Shown: positions 30,651 to 43,752, counted from the first letter of the stretch. The stretch is 64,000 nucleotides of DNA from Allolobophora icterica (GCA_963556255.1 OY744610.1:63908798-63972797), one strand, 5' to 3'. Program-made: numbers and translations. The notes: a model not told the origin generated them from the sequence alone.

Positions 30651-31875
30651 GATGGAAGAATAAAGACTAGGCGCTGAACATTGCAAATTTAAAGTTCTGT
30701 TAGACACCTTTAAATATGAAATAAGTAATTCACTTCACTGCTGCTCGTAGTAAAAGTAGAGTCAGTAAACACGAAATTAACCAACCAGTTGGCATTGTAC
30801 GTACGTACCTTGACAGGGACCGATTTTCACATTACCTACCTATCGATTTGCTTTGACTGAGCGCCTGTGAATGAGCTGGTTCCCTCGACATGTCCTTCTT
30901 GGGCGTTGTATAAATCTCGAGATTACGATTAATACCCTACCATTACGATGACAGATGAAGTAATTACTATTTGACTACAACCACCGATTCTCAGTTTCGG
31001 ATTCTAACCGAGAAGCAGAAACGACAGACCGATGCATTACCAGTTGGCCCCTCTGTACCCGATGTATCCATGGGAACGACGAGGAACAACGAAAGATGGC
31101 AGCACTGTTAGCAGTCGTCTAGAATAAGATATCGATTCTTCCATAGTAGCTCGCAATATAAACAATGTGTTTCCAAACAATGGATTTCTAAACAATGATT
31201 TCCCAAACAATGTTTTTTTAATCGATACGAACGCCATTAAAACTGGATCGATCTGCGCCACACACTAGAGTGGCGAATATGTAATGGCTTTCCCACAAGT
31301 AGTTCCATGTAAATGCCCGAATGCAATACAATCTCGACAAATGTCAGTCCAAATTCAGCTCATCTTGCCGTCTGCATGTATTTAATTGTCTGCTCTCTCA
31401 CACATCTGGAATCGCCCATCTGCACGGTTCTGGATACGCCACTGAGACTGTGAACACTCACACAGAGTTAAAGTGAGTCTATTGAACTCTGCTGTAGAAG
31501 CAAGCGCTCCTTCGATGTGACACCAACAAGAGAGCATTGGATTGTTACAAGGGCGCCACTTAAGTTCGTCTTAGTCAGCCATTATATTCGTTGGAGCTGG
31601 GAAGTACTCTCAGTGTGTAAGTACTAAGTACGTACATTTATATGATTCATATACTTAGCTGCATTGGTAAGAACACACGTGCCATGCATCTATGTGCGTG
31701 TGGATGTCGCTTCGCATGTCGATCGTGATTGATCGTGGCTTATTTCAGAGATTTTAAACATCACTTGAATTAAGAGACTGTCGGACAATGGAGATCATTT
31801 ATTGGTACCAATCGTCGCCAAAGTTTTGTTAGAATATATAATATAGCGATTTTTCATTATTAATCCAAAGTTTAA

Positions 31876-32200
31876 CCTCGTCTTATTGTATTGTATTGTA
31901 TCTAGAAATTTATAAAGCGCCTCTCGCAGAATAACTATTCAGCACAGAAGCCCCGGGGAAACAGAAATGCCTTTAGAGAAAGCGAGATCGATGAAGAAAA
32001 GCCAGTCATTAGTTTGGCCCTGAGCACAGGAGGAAGGTCATTCCAGATCGTGGGACCCACTACAGCAAACGCCCGATACTGGGCCAAGGCAGTTTTAGCG
32101 CTCGGAATAAAACGATCAAGCCGATTTACAGAGCGCAATGAGCGAGAAGAAGATGCAGATAGGGGGTTCGCAGATAGTTCGAGAGATATTTCGGGGCAGT
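31876..32200 (-). mobile_element. LINE C-terminus and 3' tail (TATTG-tailed family)
   Basis: On the minus strand, 32138-31935 reads SVNRLDRFIPSAKTALAQ, YRAFAVVGPTIWNDLPPVLR and LSLKAFLFPRGFCAE-stop. This is a LINE C-terminal tail. The 3' end carries ATTTCTAGATACAATACAAT, the source of the (TATTG)n tract. A related tail is at 59006-59150. Confidence 0.7.
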
Positions 32201-32221
32201 AGGCTGCTGAGATTTAGAGAC

Positions 32222-32760
32222 AATTTAGAGACATCAATCATAGGGTCCGCCTGTCTCCTCTCCAGTCAGTTCTCAATGCTGCCGCCAGACTGATTGCTCG
32301 TCTTCCTAAATTTTCCCATATCTCTTCGTTTATGGTCAACCAACTTCACTGGCTCCCTCTCATAGCCCGTATTCAATTTAAAGTACTTGTTCTTATCCTC
32401 AAGTCTAAACTGCTGGATATTACTTCCAAATATCTCAGGGACCTCATCTGCCCCCTCTTTCTGCAGCTTGTCGTCACCTCTCTGCTCTCGCGACCCCCAA
32501 GTCCTCTTTGTTCCGCGTTCCAGGACCACTCTAGCTCAACCTAGATCTTTTCCAACATAGGGCCCTCACTGTGAAATTCCCTTCCTTCCTCTCTACGGGT
32601 AACCTTATTTCTTATTTCTGGATCTCTTCCTACGTCCATTTCCATGCTTAAAACCATTTTCTTCTCTCGGAACTTTCGCACTGGGAGCGCTGCTGAGTGG
32701 TTTTAGTTGTGAGCTGCGCTATACAAACCTTCAAATACGGTACGATACGACCAATGGCCG
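32222..32760 (+). mobile_element. LINE C-terminus and 3'UTR
   Basis: The reading contains SVLNAAARLIARLPKFSH, then LHWLPLIARIQFKVLVLILK and SKYLRDLICPL, the thumb/C-terminal region of CR1-like reverse transcriptase proteins. Shifted frames continue to about 32,700. It ends in GAGCTGCGCTATACAAACC and a short TACGA-type repeat. It abuts an oppositely oriented LINE tail (31876-32200). Confidence 0.75.
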
Positions 32761-32803
32761 TTGACGACGAAAATATATTATACCAATTGAGCAAAATTAG
32801 TTA

Positions 32804-32898
32804 TTTATAGCTTTGTAAACAAACTACTTGAAGGTGTCTAAGGTAGAAACGTTCTTTATATTAGTTTCCTCGTTTTTAACGAAATCTCGTGGCTGCCT
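32804..32898 (-). promoter_or_regulatory. Promoter-like module (A-B-C)
   Basis: TTTATAGC 32804, TACTTGAAGGTGTCTAAG 32825, TTTAACGAAATCTCGTGGCT 32876. A box D (GGCCGTTGACGACG) of another unit is at 32,757. Confidence 0.5.
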
Positions 32899-33483
32899 TT
32901 AACGTCTGTAAGAAGTGTAAATAAATTAGATATTTATTAGTCTTAATTACTAATAACAAATACCATAATTTGAACTTGGGAAGAGAATAGGGTAACATTA
33001 TATCCTACATACGGGTCCTTTGCCGCTGGAAATGTAACCCCAATTTAACAGAGTTAATGCCATTGTGTACGACCTTGACATCCATAAGATGTTGTCAAAC
33101 ACAAAATGGAACGCCCAATTTAAAAGAGTAACTTTGTAAACTTCCTGTTTCATTTAACTTGCATTCTTTTTGTGAAATTTTTGTTATTTGATGCATGAAA
33201 AGATGATAACGGTTGATGCTGACATAAGATTTGTGTCTCTGTAGTCGTATTTAAAGTTGTCTTCTCTATTTCGTAGTTTACGGAAGGGATCGATCACTCC
33301 AGCGCCACACACGAATCTTCCCTTTTTGCTATTATGCACTTAAGACAAGGTGAATCACATATGAAATCTCGTCCTCCCCTCCCTCTTACATTGGGTGTTT
33401 GTCTGTGAAATTCGCCATTCCCCATGTTTCTTTGTTGTAGATTTCGCTCATCCTTACGCTTTCTTTTGATTAGGTAAGGTTAA

Positions 33484-33569
33484 GGTCGACGTCAACGACC
33501 TGGAAAATAGTATAACATGCGTTGCTGTATTAGACACCTTTAAATCGTTTCTTCACGATGCTATAAATA
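33484..33569 (+). promoter_or_regulatory. Promoter-like module lacking box C
   Basis: Box D GGTCGACGTCAACGACCT 33484, box B TTAGACACCTTTAAATCG 33530, TATAAATA 33562, TTCGTTCAATCGGTAG 33577. Compared with 13908, the box C segment is deleted. Confidence 0.5.
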
Positions 33570-33950
33570 ACTTATTTCGTTCAATCGGTAGTCCATGATT
33601 CACTGTGGAATCAAACCAAGTAATAAACAAATCGTTAACCGCAAATACAGGAAGAAATAAGACAGATAGTTGGTAACAAATAGGAACGGGATGCTATCTC
33701 GAATAATGAATCACTGTAAACATGTGCTAATGTTTATGTCACATAATTATATGCCACGTTCTGTTGATATTTCGCTGTTAATTTATACGTGTTTATTAGA
33801 TGTGTGTATTTCAAATTATGATTCTTATTAATGGTTAAGAAAGAGGGCCCCAGCGTAACTGTTCAGAGCGTTGTGTTGGACCTATTATCTAATATATCTA
33901 ATATCTACTTTTCATCGGTCTCGCTTTTGTCTTAACATTCTTTTCAATCT

Positions 33951-33952
<2 letters not shown>

Positions 33953-33993
<41 letters not shown>

Positions 33994-34530
33994 TTTATTT
34001 TCCTGTAAATACATCTGACAATTATGGCAGTACTATGTAAACTATGTGTAGGGCTACCACGAGGAAGACCCAGAAGGGATCAATGATCCCGCTACCTAGG
34101 GTCACCTATGGTACTAAATAAAAAAAGTAATATTACATGACAGCCAGTTAACATTCAGTGACAGGAATTAAACACAGACCAGAGATAAACTTAATTAACT
34201 AACTTAACTAAACACCTATGATACTGGATAACAATGGTTCAATAGCCTTGTTCTATCAGATAATGTCGCAATTTATTTTTAAAGATTTGTAAGCCTGGTG
34301 ATTGGCGTATCAATAAGGGTATACTATTCCAAACCTTGGCTCCTGTATATCTAATGGAAAACAAGCGAATATTTGTACGTGCAAAGGGTTGCCGATACAG
34401 ATCAGTGCTTCTTGTAGGATAGGAATGAATTCAGCGGTGCGGTGGAAGAGTTGATGATATATAACAGGTAACAGAATATCAGGTCAGAGCATTCCTATTT
34501 CATATAAAGTAAAACTAGGACCGCCTCTGT
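33953..34530 (-). mobile_element. LINE C-terminus with 3'UTR and (TTGA)n tail
   Basis: The minus strand (about 34,440-34,260) encodes STDLYRQPFARTNIRLFSIR, YTGAKVWNSIPLLIRQ and LQIFKNKLRHYLIEQGY-stop, a conserved LINE C-terminal tail. About 260 bp of 3'UTR (including GTAGCGGGATCATTGATCCC) end in a (TTGA)n tract, seen on the plus strand as (AATC)n at 33953-34000. The sister block near 15,060 lacks it. Confidence 0.75.
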
Positions 34531-34614
34531 TTATTGGCGTCATCCGTAATTTTGACCAACATTCCAAAATCCCTACGCTCGCCTCAACAATACTGTTCTT
34601 GCTGCGCATCCGTC

Positions 34615-35092
<478 letters not shown>

Positions 35093-35119
35093 TTCCATAG
35101 ACCTTAACACCTCTTGTGT

Positions 35120-36304
<1,185 letters not shown>

Positions 36305-36371
36305 CTGAATAGAACAAGAACAAATGTGATCCAAATTTATTTTCAAAATTTTATTTTTTGGACCACCCTAA
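36305..36371. mobile_element. Solo terminus matching the transposon end at 23124
   Basis: TTTTTTGGACCACCCTAA is the inverse complement of the end at 23124 (AGGGTGGTCC). It is preceded by an AT-rich subterminal region. The two lie 13 kb apart with unrelated array sequence between, so they are probably separate remnants or parts of a very disrupted element. Confidence 0.4.
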
Positions 36372-36471
36372 TTTATATTCAACGATTGGATCCAACAATT
36401 TGAGGTTCTCAGTTTAAGATGCTGTCTACGTATCCCATACGAACAGTTAGAACTGTTCAAACACTTTGTTT

Positions 36472-36566
36472 ATTGACGTCAACAGCCTTGGATGCCATAA
36501 GATGGTGTTAAACTAACTGATCCAACACGGTGTAGCGACATCTTATGGCAACATAGGCCGTTGACT
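36472..36566. promoter_or_regulatory. Back-to-back D-C / C-D pair
   Basis: Plus-facing ATTGACGTCAACAGCCTTGG 36472 and GCCATAAGATGGTGTTAAAC 36494. Minus-facing TGTAGCGACATCTTATGGCA 36531 and GGCCGTTGACTTAG 36556. Together they form a loose inverted repeat of about 95 bp. Confidence 0.5.
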
Positions 36567-36654
36567 TAGAAATTATTTTTGAACAGTTCTCACATTTCGT
36601 TGCGCATAGCTACCACCTTGTAAGACCGAGCTAGCGGTTGAACGAAAAATGAAG

Positions 36655-36812
36655 TATATATACCGTCGGTAAGACACGATATAAAGGTGTTTAAAAAGCG
36701 CTTCACTATTAAGAAAAGTAAGTAAGTATATTCTTTAATAGACCGCCTGCAAACGCACTGCGGCTAATAGACAAGTAATATTGTACTAAAACTGCGTATT
36801 TAGCGAATTGCT
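36655..36812 (-). promoter_or_regulatory. Promoter-like module split by a GTAAGTA-headed repeat
   Basis: TATATATACC 36655, CGATATAAAGGTGTTTAA 36678; box C remnant TTTAGCGAATTGC 36800. About 70 extra bp (36,713-36,780: AAGTAAGTATATTCTTTAAT) separate B and C. Confidence 0.45.
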
Positions 36813-37343
36813 ACAAGGGTTGTAGGTTGACATTGACCTTACGTTGACCTATTTATTCATGCAGGAGTAGAAAGGAAAGAAATGGAAAGGATTCTACTTG
36901 GATAAATCAAACAGAGGAACCTCTCATTGTCCGGGCATAAGTTATGCTGCGGAAGAGTGGAGATTACCTGGAGAAGGAGCTTATCCAAGGCACAGTTCCT
37001 GGATCAAGAGCTTAAACAAGAACTAAAATGGCATGGATTGGTAACATAAAGTCGTGGACTGGATTATCATTCGACCAGTAATTGATTGAGACGATAAACA
37101 GAAATTGATGGGGTAGAATTGTCCGTGCAGCATCCAATCCTGTGGTTGAAGACAAGACCTACTAAACATTACAACGGTTGCGTATTTAATTCAAGGATTT
37201 AATCGACAGCTAATAAGACTAAAGGCCATTGACGTCTTTAGGAAGAACTTGTGTACAACTTTCACTTATGCCGTTTTCTTACCGGAATTTGTTGTGAAAG
37301 ATTAAAATGATTACCTACCTAGCGATTGAACGCGAAATGATGA

Positions 37344-37438
37344 ACATATAGCGTCGGAAACCCGCGATTGAAAGGTGTTTAAGCAGAGCTTTGCTATCAT
37401 GGCACTAAAACTCAGTGTTTAAAGACATGTTGTGGCTG
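37344..37438 (-). promoter_or_regulatory. Promoter-like module (A-B-C)
   Basis: ACATATAGC 37344, CGATTGAAAGGTGTTTAA 37365, TTTAAAGACATGTTGTGGCT 37418. TAGCGATTGAACGCG lies at 37,320. Confidence 0.5.
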
Positions 37439-37542
37439 AAAATGGGTTGTACTTTACATTATATTAACATAATTATGCATTCTTGCAAGGTAGAATGGAG
37501 TATTGCCTTAGCTGTATCTGTCGATTGAACGAAAATAAAGAA

Positions 37543-37657
37543 TATATCGCATCGGAAAGCTGCGATTTAAAGGTGTTTAAGCAGAGCTCTACATTGATGC
37601 TAAACTCAGTGTTAACGACGTCTTGTGGCTGCCATGGTTGTAGGTTGACAATGATCT
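37543..37657 (-). promoter_or_regulatory. Promoter-like module (A-B-C-D)
   Basis: TATATCGC 37543, CGATTTAAAGGTGTTTAA 37563, AACGACGTCTTGTGGCTGCC 37614, GGTTGACAATGATCTCA 37643. Spacing 23 and 45. Confidence 0.55.
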
Positions 37658-37936
37658 CATTTTACCATGTATTCATTCTATAAAAAATAACAGAAATGCG
37701 TATTTTATCAGATGTTTGAATGGATTCAAACAGTTAAACAACACATTATAGCAACAAAATAGGACAAAATTTTACAGAAATTTAAAATGATTTTTTGTTA
37801 TTGCTAAATAATGCTTAAATAATTTTCTCGATAATTTTCTAAATAATTCTCGATGCATTATACGATCGCTTATAACAAATGAACCAAATGAGGCGATGAT
37901 TTGGTTTGTTCGTTTTTAACGAAGCTGTGTCATAAC

Positions 37937-38991
37937 CAGTGATGGGCACTTTTAACTACTGTAGTTACTAACTAGTAGTTATAACTACTATAGAGGTAGT
38001 TGTCTAGTAGTTATAACTACTTTTAAAGAAGTAGTTTAAAAAGTAGTTATAACTATTTTTATCAAGTAGTTTGTAGTTAACAACTATATTTCGCATTAAC
38101 TACTTTTTTCCTATTTAGTATTTACTTTAGCTAGCTCCATCTTACAAGAACTTCTGTAATTTGGACGTTGTCCATAAATATTTTAATGTATGGCGCTATA
38201 TAATTTTGCTTTTAACAATTTGGGCTTCCTATCTTGAATTTTATGTATCTTTGGTCAGTGTAACAATGCCCAGTAATAAAACTCTTTTTTAGTAACAATT
38301 TGGCCTTTGTTACTGTTTAGACAGTGAACACATCAGGATGCCTTGTATCATGTTCTAGCAGTTCCTGTCCCATTTACAATGTTCTAAGAGTTTTAACAGC
38401 TGCTGCAGACTTTGTAAGTTAGACATTTTAGTAGTTATAACAATTTGGCATTTGTTACTGTTTAGACAATAAAGACATCAGTTTGCCTTGTGGCATGTTC
38501 CAGGAGTTCCTGTCCCATTTACAATTAATGTTCTGAGTTTTAACAGCTGCAGACTTTGTAAGTTAGACATTTTAGTAGTTATAATAATTTGGCATTTATT
38601 ACTGTTTAGACAATGAACACATCAGGTTGCCTTTTAGCATGTTCTAGCAGTTCCTGTCCTTTGTGAGTTTGTTGGATATATGCAGTAATTCGTTACAATT
38701 AGATTTGTCATTTGCCAGTTGGTTTTGTTTTTTACCTTTTTATTACTTGTGTTGAATATCAGTAATTAATACAGACAATAAATTCTCATGCAACTTGGTA
38801 AATATCAGTGCACCTTAACATAACTATAGAAAAGTAGTTTGAAAAGTAGTTAACTACTTATCTAGTAGTTAGCAAAACTAGTTATAACTACTTGTCATCT
38901 AAAGTAGTTAAACAGTAGTTATAACTACTTTTTTTGAAAGTAGTTAGGAAGTAGTTATAACTACCAGGTAAGTAGTTGGTGCCCATCACTG
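37937..38991. mobile_element. Non-autonomous hAT-type element with AGTAGTTATAACTACT-rich ends
   Basis: The ends are CAGTGATGGGCAC (37937) and GTGCCCATCACTG (ending 38991). The 8-bp duplication GTCATAAC is at 37929-37936 and 38992-38999. Subterminal regions are dense in TAGTTATAACTACT palindromes, possible transposase-binding sites. The centre holds about three tandem copies of a roughly 143-bp unit (starting near 38,293, 38,438 and 38,580). No coding frame was found. The insertion splits a class II box C (TTTTTAACGAAGCTGTGTC). Confidence 0.9.
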
Positions 38992-39000
38992 GTCATAACA

Positions 39001-39565
39001 CCCATTGCTATCCCTCTGACGACGCTGCTGCAGTCCGCCTCATGTGCCATTCCACTGACTCTTTGACTGCCTGTATGCCATTGCTTGAATCCCTCTAAGA
39101 CTCAATACATGTGGCTGGTCATCTCTAGGCAGCTTGCTAAGTTTGATCTCGCTATTCATACCTCTGAGTTCCCCCATATTGTCTTTTCCATCTCCGTCAG
39201 AGATCTTGGCATCATCTTGGATTCGGAATTCACTCACCCTCCGCATATCTCGCAGCTGAGCCGCGCTTGCTACTTTCAGCTGCGACAGCTTCGCGTGGTT
39301 CCCCCCCCCAATCTGCTGCTACTCTCGTCCATGCATTCATTACCTGACTACTGCTTTCTTTACACTGGGCATCCCCTCACTCGACTGAACTGCCTCGAAC
39401 TCGTACTGCGTTCCACTGCGCGCTTGGTCGAACGCAATAAAAAATACGACCATGTCTCAGAAGGTCCTCCACTTGTTACCGCTCTCGCAACGCATTGTCT
39501 ACTGGGATTGGGCTGGGAGTGCATCTTAATAGTTTCCTTGAAGGGGCGCTATATAAATGCTTAGT
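39001..39565 (+). mobile_element. CR1/L2-like LINE fragment (end of RT domain and C-terminus), broken
   Basis: The readable frame from 39085 contains MNPSKTQYMWL, SVRDLGIILDSEF, SRACYFQLRQLRVV, LELVLRSTARLVERNKKYDH, the RT-thumb/C-terminal signature of CR1/L2-type non-LTR elements. The preceding 80 bp encode further matching residues in another frame (DDAAAVRLMCHSTDSLTAC), so there is a frameshift or deletion near 39080. The element lies immediately after the hAT insertion and ends with ATATAAATGCTTAGTTGATTG, its 3' tail. It interrupts the duplicated block. Confidence 0.8.
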
Positions 39566-39710
39566 TGATTGATTGTTTGATAACATAGATGATTAGCTTC
39601 GCCCTCCTGCTTTGCAGTGGCACTGTCAGAGTGCGAATTATGCGCATATTTGCAATTTAAATTTATATAGCAGTAGTAATTGTCAGTAATAAACACAATC
39701 ACCACCACCA

Positions 39711-39963
<253 letters not shown>

Positions 39964-40095
39964 ACTATGCATGAATTATTTTACATTTTAATTAAGGTCA
40001 AAGTTCAGCAGGTGGTGATTGTTCCTTCTAACCTCTGCGGCCTCATTTGAAGCGTGCTATCAAAAGCCTCAACCTCCTGAACTAGGATAGGTCTC

Positions 40096-40468
40096 GACCT
40101 CACAATACTTAAAATCAGTTCTTACTCCCCATACTTATCATTATTCAACAAGGTCATCTGATTATCTTTGTCTGGTTATACCTAAATCCAGAACTATTCT
40201 TGGCGAACGAGCTTTTTCGGTTGCTGCACCTACTTTTTGGAACTCTCTTCCTGTGTCTGTCCAATCTGCTCGGTCGCTTTTGTCATTTCGTTCTCAACTT
40301 AAAACTTATCTCTTTAAAATTGCTTATCCACCATAGACTGCCTCTCTGTCTTACGGACTGAGCTTCTGGATTTTGACCTGATTACGGCTTGCTTTTGGTG
40401 TGCCATCGGTTGATGCCTTGTGCATTAGACACCGGCGCAATAGAAGTTACTAATTACATTACGTAGAT
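40096..40468 (+). mobile_element. LINE 3' end (C-terminus plus 3'UTR)
   Basis: It encodes RSSDYLCLVIPKSRTILGE and RAFSVAAPTFWNSLPVSVQS, then a short stop-terminated end (LKTYLFKIAYPP). This is the classic C-terminal tail of CR1/L2-like LINE proteins. The 3'UTR (GATTACGGCTTGCTTTTGG, CATTAGACACCGGCGCAATA, GAAGTTACTAATTAC) recurs at about 10.5, 11.1, 21.1, 53.5 and 55.1 kb. Confidence 0.75.
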
Positions 40469-40665
40469 TATGCAACTACGATTGCGTATACAATGCAGAT
40501 TGGATTGGAATCCAAGATTTAACGACAGTTAATGAGACTAAAGCCATTGACGTCTTTAGGGTAAACTTCTGTTCAATTTTTACAGTAGTTGTTTTTATTG
40601 CCACAATTTCCTACGAAAGGCGGAATGGCGTGTGTGATGTAGCGATTGACCGAAAAAGCGAAGAA

Positions 40666-40706
40666 TATATAGCATCGAAAAGGTCCGATTTAAAGGTGTT
40701 TAAGCA

Positions 40707-40777
<71 letters not shown>

Positions 40778-41030
40778 AGCTTTTATATAGCGCCCCTTCA
40801 AGGTTATCTACTCAGGAGCGCTTCTAGTCCAACCACGGCTAAAGAGAGTAGTTTTTAAGTTTGCAAGAAACAAGGTAGAGTGAGTCATAGCGACCAGGCG
40901 AAGTGCAACAGGAAGGCCATTCCAGGTTGCAGGTCCAGCGACCGAAAAAGAACGTCGCTGCATAATGGCTATATGTATAGCATATGTTTGCTATTGTACT
41001 AGAATTCAGTGTCTAACGACACCTTGTGGT
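40666..41030 (-). promoter_or_regulatory. Promoter-like module interrupted by a LINE tail
   Basis: TATATAGC 40666, CGATTTAAAGGTGTTTAA 40687, insertion 40710-40978, then TCTAACGACACCTTGTGG 41012. Without the insertion B-to-C spacing returns to about 47. Confidence 0.55.
40710..40978 (-). mobile_element. LINE C-terminus and (ATT)n tail inserted inside a promoter-like module
   Basis: The minus strand encodes RRSFSVAGPATWNGLPVALR, TLFLANLKTTLFSRGWTRSA and a stop, then AAGGGGCGCTATATAAAAGC and an AAT/ATT-repeat tail. A 7-bp duplication AGCATAT flanks it (40703-40709 and 40979-40985). The insertion separates box B (40688-40703) from box C (41011-41030) of one module, so it is younger than that module. 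Confidence 0.8.
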
Positions 41031-41199
41031 TTTCGTACAATTTTCGCCGCAGTGCTTTTTTCCCGGGATTTACTACGAAGAGTGGATGAGGAGTATCCAG
41101 GGTTTAACGAGATCTTATGGCAACAAAGGCCATTGGCATCGACAGAAATTATTTTCGCATAGTGCGACCTTTTTCTTTTACTATTGACGAAAATGAAGA

Positions 41200-41293
41200 A
41201 TATAATAACTTCGGAAAAACCAGATTTAAAGGTGTTTAAGCCGAGCTTTACAAGTGTAATAGAACTAGGTGTGTAACGACATCTTTTGGCCGA
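41200..41293 (-). promoter_or_regulatory. Promoter-like module (A-B-C)
   Basis: TATAATAAC 41200, AGATTTAAAGGTGTTTAAG 41222, TGTAACGACATCTTTTGGCC 41272. Confidence 0.5.
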
Positions 41294-41761
41294 CAGGGTT
41301 CTAATGCCGAAGATTTCAACGACAGCTAATGAGCCGTCGAAGGAATTTCTGTTACCGCAAGTTAACGAGTGTTTTCTTAGTTACTGTTTATCGACACTGT
41401 GTCATATCAAAGTCGATTAGCGTCGCACTTCACCTTTCTTCAGGCTTGAGACTGGCACTGACAAACTACAAGCAGAAACGAAAGTAAACACTCGAGCGAA
41501 AATCAGGACTTATTTAGCACAAGAAAGTGCGATTTAAATCACTTATTAGTCGTAATCACGTTTTAACGACATTCATTCACTTTTAGTCTCGTTATACAAC
41601 TTATAGAATCCAAAGATTGGATTCGAACATTTTTTTAACGACAGTTAAGGAGAGATTAAAGGCCGTTTACATGTGTGGAATAAACTTCTGAATAATTTTC
41701 ACCTAAGTTGTTTCTCTTGCTGCAGTCAAGGACGCAGAATGTATTACCTAGCAAAATCAAA

Positions 41762-41801
41762 TATATATAGCATAAGAAAGACACAATTTAAAGGTGTTTA
41801 A
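41762..41801 (-). promoter_or_regulatory. Module half (A-B)
   Basis: TATATATAGC 41762, CAATTTAAAGGTGTTTAA 41785. Box C has decayed (GGTTTATTTCTGC at 41,832). Confidence 0.45.
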
Positions 41802-41961
41802 TCAGCGCTTCACAACTGTACTATTATTCATGGTTTATTTCTGCAATACTTCCCATAGCGAGTATGCTGTCGGTGGAAAGATGAGAGGCGAGGGAGAAGA
41901 CTGATCACAAACTAACTCATACCTAGGGTCCAACACAGCAATGGTTACTTTTAGGTTGAGG

Positions 41962-42056
41962 CTGACATTAACGGATTAAGGAGCCACAAGATGTCGTTAA
42001 AAAAGTGGAAAATAATACGAATTTTTCATTTGCAAAATAATAGACACTTTAAAAAG
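41962..42056 (+). promoter_or_regulatory. Promoter-like module (D-C-B), plus-facing, weak TATA
   Basis: GCTGACATTAACGG 41962, GAGCCACAAGATGTCGTTAA 41981, AATAGACACTTTAAAAAG 42039. Confidence 0.45.
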
Positions 42057-42184
42057 ATGTTTTTTCGTCAACGTATACTTCAGTTGAGTCAATAGGCTGA
42101 CAGATGATTTATTAAAGAAGTGAAAACTGTGATAAATGTCTTCTGTATCTACGCCAACGGCCTTGGATACCAAAAAATACCGTC

Positions 42185-42392
42185 AAGCACTGAAGTTTCG
42201 CCTATGTTGGCCCCTCTGCTTTGAACTGTCTCCCCTTGTTTCTCCGCCAAGAGCTTCTCGCCCTCTCTCCTCTCCAGTCACGTAGACGCCTGAAAACTTT
42301 CATTTTTGCCGGTGCTGGCATTGATGCGGGTGTACAGCTCCGCTGATCTGAGTGGCGCTATATAAGTTTTCGGTTACAATTAAAATTACAAT
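42185..42392 (+). mobile_element. LINE C-terminus and 3' tail
   Basis: The plus strand encodes FAYVGPSALNCLPLFLRQ and LSPLQSRRRLKTFIFAG, then a stop and the tail AGTGGCGCTATATAAGTTTT followed by a short ATTACA-type repeat. This matches the C-terminal end and 3'UTR of CR1/L2-like LINEs. It is 5'-truncated. Confidence 0.7.
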
Positions 42393-42399
42393 TAATGAA

Positions 42400-42930
42400 T
42401 AATTCGACGATTTTACTAGACACCCTTACAAAGCTTATAAGTGTTATATATTTGCAAACCGTGGAAAATTATATAGGGGCCTAATGTTCCAAAAGTCTCC
42501 AGACAATGTGTTGATGAATCTGTTACAAGTCAAAGTGTAAATTTTCAGGTACTAAGTGAGATGAAAACGATTGAAATGTCAAGTGCTAATGCGGTAAGAC
42601 AAGAGAAGGTCACGATCACGGATAAGTCCATATTGATGCCCAATGAGGAGGTCACAAATGATGTAAACAAAATCAATAACAAACCAAGTTATTGAACGCA
42701 CAATTAACTATGATCCCGTCCTCCTATGACTGAGGAGCTCGTACTTTGGCTGTACCAGTCCCCAGGGGCGTCTGCACCATGGAAACCTTGGAGCAGATGC
42801 TCCATCCGAAAAACGGGGGAGATCTGTCAATGTGTGTGCCATCATTAATGATGGGGAATGGAAGGGGAGGGGAAGGCAAGGGGAGGAGAATTGCTCCAAT
42901 GACTTAGGGGGATAGATGCCCCTGCCAGTC
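42400..42930. other. No gene recognised
   Basis: Contains a plus-facing B-A half (CTAGACACCCTTACAAAG at 42,417 and TATATATTT at 42,445) and otherwise unique sequence without a convincing frame. Confidence 0.4.
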
Positions 42931-43011
42931 CCAACCTGGATAAAGAAGGAGGGCGACGCTAAGGATCTTTGTTATCACACAATGCGTCGTTAAACTGGAA
43001 CTACTACTGCT

Positions 43012-43315
43012 GGCTAAATGACAGTTACAGTCACTTGAACGCACTTAATTTGTAACTGTAATTGTAACTGCTCATTTATATAGCGCCACTTCGAGAGAGA
43101 CTCATCAGTGGCGCTTCCGAGCTGACTCAATGAAACCTTTAAGCGTTTGTGGAAAAGTTGCAAAGAGAGGATGAGGAGTTCATGTCGTAGGTTGTTAGAC
43201 AGAAAAACTTCTATGCTAATATATGCTGGACTGCGGACCAGGACGGTCGGTGGAACAAGCAAGTCACCTCGCATAGCAGAGCGGAGAAATCTGCGACCGG
43301 AGAAGGAAGATTAAT
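43012..43315 (-). mobile_element. LINE C-terminus and 3' tail
   Basis: The minus strand reads RGDLLVPPTVLVRSPAYISI, LFHKRLKVSLSQLG and then SKWRYINEQ, with a TTACAA-type tail at the left end. This is a CR1/L2-like C-terminus with an internal rearrangement. Confidence 0.6.
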
Positions 43316-43604
43316 TACTTAATGACTGATTCAACACCGCCACGACCCGTAGTGCCAGTCCAAAGTCTGGAAAAGAAGGAGGACGAGAGGTAAAAGATAT
43401 CGTTAAACGCTGAAACTACTACTTATGGCTGATAAGTCAGTAGGACTTGCGCAACACGTTTAATCAACTTATGACGTCAACGACCTTTGATGTCATAATT
43501 TCTGAATGAGCTATTGGTACCATTGTTCAACTTCTTTTACTAATTTGGTATATGTGCTAAGGTATGGGAAGGGAAAGGAAGGTCGAAGTCAGCTTACCTA
43601 ACAA

Positions 43605-43674
43605 TCACAAGATGTCGCTGCGAGAATTCTATCTCCAAACACCTTCAAATACGTACTTACTGAAGTTATATATT
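43605..43674 (+). promoter_or_regulatory. Promoter-like module, plus-facing, shortened linker
   Basis: TCACAAGATGTCGCTG 43605, CCAAACACCTTCAAATACG 43635, TATATATTC 43667. The C-to-B distance is about 30, shorter than usual. Confidence 0.45.
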
Positions 43675-43752
43675 CTTTGAGAAGCATTAAAAGAGAGGTA
43701 AAAGGAAGCCATAAACATTATGCTGTACAAACGGGGAGAATTATTCGAAATA

